From Perkinsus marinus ATCC 50983 (lineage: Eukaryota; Perkinsozoa; Perkinsida; Perkinsidae): a stretch of 64,000 nucleotides of DNA. The translations under genes and the position numbers were made by a program. Where the stretch lies: NCBI RefSeq assembly GCF_000006405.1, contig NW_003214659.1, positions 356,674 to 420,673 on the forward strand, read 5' to 3'. Below the pieces are notes generated by a model, which saw only the letters and a program-made list of their open reading frames with translations, did no database searches and had not been told where the DNA came from. Positions 56,429 to 64,000 of the stretch are shown here, in pieces; position 1 is the first letter of the stretch; every line of letters starts with the position of its first letter.

Positions 56429-56825
56429 ATGGGAGACACCAATCCTTCCGACGATGAGGTTACTGGTTTCGTTATAGAAAGTATAAGCACATCGCATGAT
56501 ACCATTGATGATGATTCTCGGGTGGCCCAATTAGTCTTGGAGTTGCTTCAGCCTGGTTATCCTTGGGGGTTCGTAGCTGACGAGGATGACATGCTTACCA
56601 AAGGCTGAAGAAATATGATTCTGGGCATGCACTAGTGTCGGGAATAACTCTTCACCGCCGCCGAGCGCGGCCCCGTCCTGGTCTCCTCAGAAGAGTATTG
56701 ATTATGGACATACATATACCGCTTATCTCTACATGCGTGTGATAGAAACACTGCTTGGCGATGAGTGGGGGATTCTCGAAGATCCAGGATCTTTCGGACT
56801 ACATATATTCTATTCTAGCATATGA
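56429..56825 (+). CDS. Small hypothetical acidic protein, 92 aa
   Basis: Exons 56429-56572 and 56691-56825 join in phase 0 across a 118-nt intron (GTAGCT to CCTCAG). The first exon is acidic (DDEVTGFVIESISTSHDTID); the second reads YTAYLYMRVIETLLGDEWG and ends in FGLHIFYSSI. No family recognised; the join is plausible but unverified. Confidence 0.4.
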
Positions 56826-57248
56826 TCATTGCTCTACGCTTTTCGAACTGGTCCAACATCCAACCCAAGCGGTCATGGCACGAACAAGGGGAGGTAGTAG
56901 CTCCCCTTGTCCGTTCCGTGATGGCTTGGTGAGCATCGTAGTACGATGCTTATAGCGAGGCAGTAATAAAGGTGTTGATCTTGTAGGGTGGTCCTCCTAT
57001 ATTCCACCCCAACTCAATCACTCCGTTAGCTGCATACTGTTCGTGAACTGTGAATGGCTCTCCTATAGGCACGGTCTGTGAGCATCTTGCTAAGCATTCT
57101 CCGGGAGCATTGATGCGGAGTCCACAAGTACATCATACTCCAAACAGTTCATGAACAGTTCTTCATGTCCATCTTGAGTGGTCCCTTTAAGACTAGTTGA
57201 GGCTTTGCTGCTGTGGACTTCTTATTAGCATCTTCCTCTCATAGTTAG

Positions 57249-59309
57249 ATGCCCACCGATCATCATCACCCAGTAGGACAGCGCTACTCCCCTCTCACTG
57301 CTGCGTCGTCTGACACTGAGGTCTCTACTGCTACTCCACTAGCAGGAAAGAGAGTTGCCGTCATTGGATCGGGGCTGGCAGGTAGTAGTTACCGTTAGTG
57401 CACCACGTATTGGACATTATCGCTGAGGTCGGGGATTACCACCCTCCGTGATACTGTCAGTGCTATCGTGCCGCCTTTGGGGTTCACTTCGTCGATCATT
57501 CGGATTGGAAGGGCTTATATCGATATTAGGTCTCACTACTGCCTGGGCCCTCTGCAGTGGTGTCGGTAGCGCCATAGAGGAGGTTACAGTATATGAGCGT
57601 GCTGACAAACTAGGACTATATAGTCAGTCGTTGGAGTAGTAGTAGTACAGCAGTCTTCATTATCAACATTGTGCTCAGGTACTCTCCTACACTGACAATA
57701 GATGTACCCTACAGAGCGACCAGCGGGGCGTACTACCCTACGCTCACTAGGCTCTGCTATGTACTGGGCATTAGTTTCGTAAAGTCAGATTGGCCAATAT
57801 CGTGCACTAAAGTCGAAGGCTCTCAACGAAGACCCTTCTTTGAATTCCGTAACTGGATCCTATCTCTTGGTAGTATCCAATCCTGAACTGCCACAACGCC
57901 TTCTTGTACTCAGGTTCGCTTTTTTCAATCAAATTGAAGGTACCGATAGTCTCTTCTCTCAAGAGCCTACTGTTCACAATATCCACTGTTTTCAATATTA
58001 TCCATTTTACTATCACTATCCCCTCATCCGCTGCTACCACGCATTTACGGGATATAACAGTAGCAGATTGGATGGCATCCCGAGCCTACTCCGATGAGTT
58101 CATCTACTCTGTCTTCCTTCCATGGCTCGCTATTTTCTGCAGCCTCAGCGTGCAGAGTGCTGCCCTTTGCCCTGCAGATGTTGCAGTGGAGTTCCTGAGG
58201 GCCCACTGGGGTGATGCCAGGGATTTCTGGAGGAAATGGGGTGACTTGGGCGATGATAACTGCATAAGACGATTTGCTGGCAATGGGATTAGAACCCTTG
58301 CGGAAAAACTGGTAGAGGATTCTAAGATTACGGTCAAGTTAGCGACCGAAGTGGACAACCTGGAAGCTCTACTGAGTGTTTATGATTATGTGGTGGTGGC
58401 CACAGAAGCGCCCACTGCCGCTAGGCTACTTGAGTGTGTCGATGCTGAGAGGGCCGCTCTGCTGAAGCGGTTGAAGCACGAGCGTAGTGTGGTCTGGATG
58501 CACAGAGACCTTCGCATGCTCCCCGAGGTGACCAACACTTCATGGCGTTCTGGACTTAATCTCTTCATCGATTCCTCTGCTGCTGCCAATTGGAAACCGT
58601 TAGTCACTACCAAGCCGATAAACGCATGTAGTACCCGGGCGAACGTGGGGAATGGGCAGCAGCAGCAGTAGGAGCCACCACTTCCTTAGATGTATCAGTG
58701 TATCTACCATCATGCGACGCTGAACTGAAGAGTGAGACAGAAAGCAAAGGGAAGGATGTGGTAATAGTAGTAGTGGTGCTGCAGCAGTGTGAGTAGTAGA
58801 TGGTGGTGGTGATACCTGGTTTTAAGGTAATCCAGACGTGGGCACCACTTGGATTGGTGTCACCAGAGCCTAAAGAGCTCCTTCGCAAGGCATCCTACTT
58901 CACTCGTCCTGTTCTTACAACAGACTACTTCAACATAGTATCTACCTTGGTTAAGTCCAACGGGCGACATAGAACATATCTAGCTGGCAGCTATAGTTAT
59001 GCTGGCAATAGGAAGATACCTCTCTTGGAGAATGCTATGCTATCGGTATGATTCTTGCGAGTTTTCTGAAGCCTATGAAACGCTAGGTTTTAGGATCGCT
59101 TTTTCCGGTGCCGTTTCCGTCGTGTTGAAATGCATTCGCTTCGAATTAAAAACATAGGTTTTTGGAATTTGAGTATTTAGTTAGTCAACCCATCGTGCAT
59201 TCTCAACGTAGTGTGCCTAGAGACTGCTTTCTTACAGGGAATATCAGCGGCGGCCAAGATCTTGGGCGTCACCGAGGACAAGCTTCTAAAAAGCACACTT
59301 GGCTTGTGA
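57249..59309 (+). CDS. FAD-dependent amine oxidase-like protein (COG2907 type)
   Basis: Flavoprotein of the NAD/FAD-binding COG2907 group. Exon 1 57249-57381 joins exon 2 at 57530 to give the dinucleotide motif RVAVIGSGLAGLTTAWALC followed by VTVYERADKLG. Next, ATSGAYYPTLTRLCYVLGIS matches the family's Tyr-Pro-Asn-Leu segment. A long exon to about 58610 has FAGNGIRTLAEKL, VYDYVVVATEAPTAARLLE (second dinucleotide-binding strand) and VVWMHRDLRMLPEV. The end has FTRPVLTTDYFNIV, YLAGSYSYAGNRKIPLLENA and a last exon 59240-59309. The join after exon 2 and those around 57620-57930 are uncertain; a GTG/GTA repeat sits in a late intron. The reaction is not known to me. Confidence 0.78.
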
Positions 59310-59555
59310 TAGCTCACTGATGCTGTTCACATGCTGAAAGTACAGCTAGGAGGTTTTTTGAAGCCTCACATGGTCAGGGTTTCGCAGTAGGCACCTCTGG
59401 TGGTATTGGGTTTTCTCTAAATGCCGCTTAATACGTGGGAACGTTCATGGCTGCCTATTCTGGCTAGTCAGTGAACACGTGCATTCGTGAGAGAGGCAGG
59501 CGTTAGGTTTCTATGATTTATTCGAGTATAGAGCTTAGCAGTGACCATAGTGCAA

Positions 59556-59831
59556 TCAAGTTTGCCACGAAATTTCGAGGGTTTTCCTTATCGTAGCACA
59601 GGGGTACAAGTTTATCATACAACGATCCCACATCGAAGAGTTCACACGAGGTAGAACGAGAGGTGCATTGATCTCAATACAATTATCATCGCACAGTTTC
59701 TTGGAGAGCTCCTGTAATTGTGGAAGCGGGTTATCCCGGGAATAGATGGTCACTCTAAGCGTTGCCTCGCCCTGATCCCCCGTCAGTTGATGGACTGCAT
59801 CGATGCTAGTCCAATTAAGCCGTATCATCAC
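59556..59831 (-). CDS. Single-exon ORF, 91 aa, hypothetical
   Basis: Begins with two Met codons 111 bp after the NAPRT stop, same strand. Sequence such as VHQLTGDQGEATLRVTIYSR looks protein-like, but no family is recognised. It could be a separate small gene, or chance. Confidence 0.3.
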   Translation of the reverse strand: MMIRLNWTSIDAVHQLTGDQGEATLRVTIYSRDNPLPQLQELSKKLCDDNCIEINAPLVLPRVNSSMWDRCMINLYPCATIRKTLEISWQT

Positions 59832-59941
59832 ATTGGACTTTGATTACTGTGTGTTGAGGTCATGCATGAGCAACCTGCTGACTCGAACTCGACCGTCAGC
59901 ATTGTTTATGTCTAATCAATAGAACTATGATCTAATAAAAA

Positions 59942-62378
59942 TTAACTGAACTCTCTGACTGGTACCGTCTCCTGCCAGAATTGTCTATAGAAATCGAAGA
60001 ACTCCCCAGAGGTGCTCACTTTGTACCTTATCGTCGCAATACAACATGAACATGAAGTGTGTGGACTTACGGTGTGGGGTTAACGGGTCTAAGATGATCC
60101 TGTCTAAAGGACCGCCTGACCTTATCGAACTGTTCCCTGGCACTATGGATGTCCGGACGGTCCCCTCCTGCTGTCTTAGGGGATAATGACAGGTGACTGG
60201 CTTTACCTACAGCATCGAAATTGTGCGGGTGATAGAAGTCTATCAGTACCATGATCCCAAATACAAACGAGCATATTCTTTACTCGTTCAGGTCTCACAT
60301 AGCATCTGTGAGAAGTCAATGATGATCGTGATAGCAAGTGTCGAATATACTACCTCTTTTGCTCGTCGAACAAGTGGCGGCAGAATACCCTCTCATGGGG
60401 CTTCGGCTCCGGCTCATCAACCCCTTGCATCAAGTCTAGTATAGGGATACCATCCATACCGTAACTACCACAACAAAAGGTCATAATACAGTGTTGCATC
60501 CGATTATAGTAGTACAGACGGAATAGCGCCTTCCGCGATGGGATTCCCTGTTTGGCTATGTCTTGAGATAACTTCATCTTGGGCTGATCATTCAACTCAA
60601 CTAGTTTGTATCTACCATGAATAAGCTCAAGTGAGGTAGCAGACATACGGACCCACACCATCCCCAGGGCTGGTTGAGCTTGGCAAGTCACCAGATTGGT
60701 GCCTACTTTCACACGTCCAATGGATGAGCAGTAGAATTCTCTTACCAATGCCGAATGAATCGATACAATGCTTCTGTTCCTTGAGGGATATCATCACATC
60801 CTCGTTAATATCATTGGACACTACTATAGTGGCTATAAGAAAACCACAATTGATAGCTATGAATTGACATACCAACACTCACTGGTTTTTATGAAGGAGA
60901 ATCCCTCAGATTCGAACGCATCACCAGCACGAAGGAAGAGCTCTCGAGTCTTGATACTGAGATATCTGAGGTGAATGCAGAATAAAGAGCAGGACTGAGG
61001 GGTTAGGAGAGGAGGAGGAGGACCTACGCCAAATCGCCACTGTCTAGACGTATCCCTATCGCCTTGGAGGAGGCGATCCTCCATAGACCAAGGGCAACAC
61101 TGATGAAGTTGGGGATGCCAGAAGATAGAGTCTCGAAGGTATCAACTAGTGCAAGGAAGGCCGATGGGAAGGCCTGGGCGTAGCGTATAAACGCCACTAG
61201 TTCGCCATCATTACACATCTCTACCTGATCAATGTGTGGTGGGATATGAGCGACATAAGCTAGTACCCTTAAATCTAAAGCAATGCAGAGGTCTATCCTG
61301 GCTCGTACGCAGGCCTGCTCAAATTCTTTGGTTCTCACACGAGCCGAAAGAGGATCATCTAACAAAGATAGCCAAGACTTATACCTCGGGTCTGGGTTAT
61401 AATTACTCGTATCTGGTGGCCTGCAGGGATGATCAAGATCCTCAAGTCCATGGAAGCTAGTCACGAAGGCATGAGCATGTGTACCACCCAGGGGTATGTC
61501 AAATGCATGACCAGCTTTAACGTTGGATGTGGCTGATGTGTTGTAGGAGTACGATAGGAGAGGAGTGTACTACTACCATCAAAGCCTCCAATGTAGGCGT
61601 AGCGGCTAGCCGAGAGAGCTCCATCTGGACCTTGGGCTCGACGACAACCGAACTCCATGAGCCTAGCCGAGTCGCCAGCAGCTATACGTAACCTCGCTGC
61701 CTGTGTGGCTATCTGTAGTTAGGAGAGCTCATTAGAGGGAAGGGGAGGCCGATACTACTCACAAGACAAGGGAAGTTGAGGAGAGTGAGTATGCCTGTCT
61801 CCAGCAGCTGGCATACAATGAGTGGGCCAGCAACACGTAGGACCGGCTCCCGCGGGAATACAAACTAAAGGTGTGGTATGTAGGAACAAGACGAGATACA
61901 CACCTTACGTCGCCTTCTCTGACAGCATGTATGGTAACGTCCTTAGCATCTAGTGTGAGGAGGTATTGGAAGAACTCATCGGATGCAGTAGGAAGTTGGG
62001 TCTACACGACGTAGATACTAACGGAGGGTAGCAATAGTAGTACTCACTTTCAAATACTCTATATTCATTGGAGTGAAACAGAACGTATTGGCGAACCTCA
62101 CAACCTCGTCTATACCTACCAAAGGGTTGTAGCCATACTAGTAGTAGTGTAATCGTTATATGTCCCTACCAGCACAGACTACGAACTCGCCGTTGAAGGG
62201 GCACTTGCGGAAGTAGACGTCAAAGACTGCATGGTCTTCGGTCTTAGCTGCTTGCCTAAATAGCAGTAGTAGCTCATCACCTTGTGGTACATCCCTACTA
62301 CCAATAAGCATATGCCATAGTTATTTGATATAGGTCTGTTAATGTGGACTCTATAACGTCCGAATGGGGTGTGCCCAT
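59942..62378 (-). CDS. NAPRT: Nicotinate phosphoribosyltransferase
   Basis: First step of the Preiss-Handler NAD route: nicotinate + PRPP to nicotinate mononucleotide. Fourteen exons: 62378-62302, 62255-62170, 62115-62048, 62001-61909, 61864-61763, 61712-61577, 61532-61028, 60965-60883, 60832-60746, 60702-60657, 60611-60516, 60464-60354, 60142-60071 and 60026-59942. All phases close to 548 aa, matching the eukaryotic enzyme. Motifs: [115 protein letters not shown] and VNPTPYKVS. No targeting signal, so cytosolic. Nearly every intron falls inside a conserved block, which makes the exon map reliable. Confidence 0.96.
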
Positions 62379-63627
62379 ATTTGGATCACACCTTTTGCCT
62401 CCATGACGGACCCATGCCAGCCCAGGCGAGCCTGGCTTATAGTAGTGAGGGTAACTCTTCCGACGATGCTGCTGCTACTACCTAATTCGTCCTCATCTTC
62501 TTGATATCCTCTAGCAATGCACGAGCTACTGCGTAGTTTCGATAGATCCTTCTGATTGCTCAAGTCCACACTATGGTGATGCTGATGATGACCACTAGCA
62601 GGAGTAATAGGAATAGGAAGCATTGATGTAGGGAATACCACCGCAGCCTCCTAACACGAGCATATCCTCCTATTCCTGGTGATTCACTCCAGCCCTAGAC
62701 TATATCAACCATAGTGAAAACCAGATCACGGCTGCTACTCCTTATCATCATGCGATGCTGTGCAAAAGAGCCTCCCGAGATCACATAGTGATAGTATCAT
62801 TGTCACCGCACATCCTTCCTCGAAGAAGCGCAGACAGCTGCATCAGCTCGGGAGAACACCATATTGATGTTTCTCATCAAACAGGCCCAGGGAAGGGAGA
62901 GGGACGGTTGGAAGGTGCCAGTACGGGAGACCTTTGACATAGGGCGCCAGAGGTCTCACCATCCTTCTCTCCGATGGCAGTACCTATTGCCACAAATCAT
63001 CTTCGACATGAATCTTGCGCTAAACCATCACAATTGTGTCACTACGCCACGAAATACCGCGCTCGCCCATAGCTATTTTGGAGCTTCACGACTGATAGGC
63101 CTTTGACTAATACGTCAAGATTAGAGAATTTTAAAGTTAGAATTCCAACTTCACAAACGTAAGAAACCTCTAAGCCTGTTGCACTAATCTGTCGAGTGAT
63201 GAGAAACTCTTCATCGATTCACGGTTGCTGAATCTTAGTGATGATAGACAAGTTGCGTCCTTACTGACGACGACGACGACGATCACAGTGCTTTACTACG
63301 GGCTTTCATCATGTATCGTGGACTAAGCGATGCATAATGAAGAGGTCCAATAGTAGTGATGAAGGCCCAATCCAGGACCTACCAAGGGTAGTGTTTTTGG
63401 TAGGTAGTATACAACTAGGCTTACAGTGATAATGGTTGCTCCCGGTAGTACTGATATGCGTGTTTGCGATAGACGCCCTGTTGTGTGAGTAGTAAGTTGG
63501 TCAATACTTCCATCGATAGAAGCACCATGAATTTGATGAAGCAGCAGTATCTTAGGGTAGACCTGTCTTGCATAAGGTCGACCATACACTACACGAACCA
63601 AGCCTTAGTTTTTATTGGGTATTCGTA
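62379..63627. other. Divergent intergenic region between NAPRT and SNF8
   Basis: The start codons of NAPRT (-) and SNF8 (+) face away from each other across 1.25 kb, so both promoters lie here. Short ORFs on both strands lack motifs. A short GAC repeat occurs near 63270. Confidence 0.5.
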
Positions 63628-64000
63628 ATGCGTCGTGGTGGGTTGGGTGCAGCTGGAGTAGCCCGTCGAAGGCAGGAGAATGTAGTACTACTATGTAGAG
63701 CATCATAGATAACTAACCTCATGGTCATCAGAGAAAGATGGAGAGTATCGGTGGGTCTTTAGAAACAGTTAGGCTAGAGACAGTAAAGGGACAATGTGAT
63801 ACATTCAAGGCAAGGCTGCAGGTAGCGACCATCGCTCTAGAGAAGCACCAGCAGCAGCGCGTTACCGTTGTCGTGTTAGGAATTCGCCACGAAATATCGG
63901 TCCAAGATAGAGAAGGATCCCATCTTCCGTTCACAGTTCCTGGGTATGTGCCAATCAGTGGGTGTAGACCCTCTGCAGTGTAAGGAAGGTCTATCGGTAT
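63628..64000 (+). CDS. SNF8: ESCRT-II subunit SNF8/VPS22 (3' end beyond window)
   Basis: Winged-helix subunit of ESCRT-II, which sorts ubiquitinated cargo into multivesicular bodies. Exons 63628-63681, 63732-63821 and 63880-63979, introns 50 and 58 nt; a further donor (GTAAGG) at 63980 shows the gene continues past the window. The start MRRGGLGAAGVARRRQEN is the SNF8 N-terminus (membrane-binding basic helix). FKARLQ/EFATKYRSKIEKDPIFRSQF and MCQSVGVDPL are the family signature, joined across the second intron. Confidence 0.93.

Overview
This is nuclear DNA of a protist with dense, compact, heavily spliced genes. Most introns are 37-60 nt, GT-AG, with one likely GC-AG. The window has a eukaryotic tRNA-Asp, eukaryotic housekeeping genes (SKI2, SDHA, RPP0, NAPRT, SNF8) and a basal-body/flagellar protein (CEP164-like). 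The intron style, short intergenic gaps, Cys-rich surface genes and protein flavour fit a flagellated alveolate, and Perkinsus is my best guess. That name is an inference, not something read directly. All exon joins below were made by hand from splice signals, phase and family similarity.

Layout. 0.6-9.6 kb: a complete SKI2-type RNA helicase and a CEP164-like WW/coiled-coil gene, both +. 10.2 kb: tRNA-Asp. 10.5-15.7 kb: two minus-strand genes, a putative WWE-domain gene and an OSCA/CSC1-like channel. 15.7-20.6 kb: gene-poor, low-complexity DNA with one nested repeat and a possible unrecognised gene. 20.7-22.6 kb: mitochondrial SDHA. 22.8-29.4 kb: a large CH-like plus helical-repeat gene whose long introns carry four copies of one repeat. 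29.5-31.8 kb: a small secreted ORF, a hairpin, a tandem repeat, a second repeat family and RPP0 (-). 32.7-40 kb: short spliced genes, including a signal-anchored protein, a zinc-finger protein and a HAD-like phosphatase. 42.6-43.6 kb: nucleoredoxin/tryparedoxin-like protein. 44.4-49.0 kb: a tandem pair of paralogous surface proteins with an unrecognised ectodomain, Thr-rich stalk, EGF-like module and membrane anchor. 50.2-55.5 kb: minus-strand KH, CYSTM-like, RING and 2-TM genes. 57.2-59.3 kb: FAD amine oxidase of the COG2907 type (+). 59.9-62.4 kb: a 14-exon nicotinate phosphoribosyltransferase (-). 63.6 kb to the end: SNF8/VPS22 (+), cut by the window edge.

What stands out. (1) A repeat family of about 150-180 bp (called R1 here) occurs eight times; at least seven copies lie inside introns of four different genes, in both orientations, and they account for most of the unusually long introns. 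(2) A second family (R2) sits once in the RPP0 intron, where it stays open in frame with exon 1, and once 0.5 kb downstream; both copies look like decayed coding sequence for a hydrophobic protein. (3) The tandem surface-protein pair shares an identical intron-phase pattern and an ectodomain I cannot assign to a known family.
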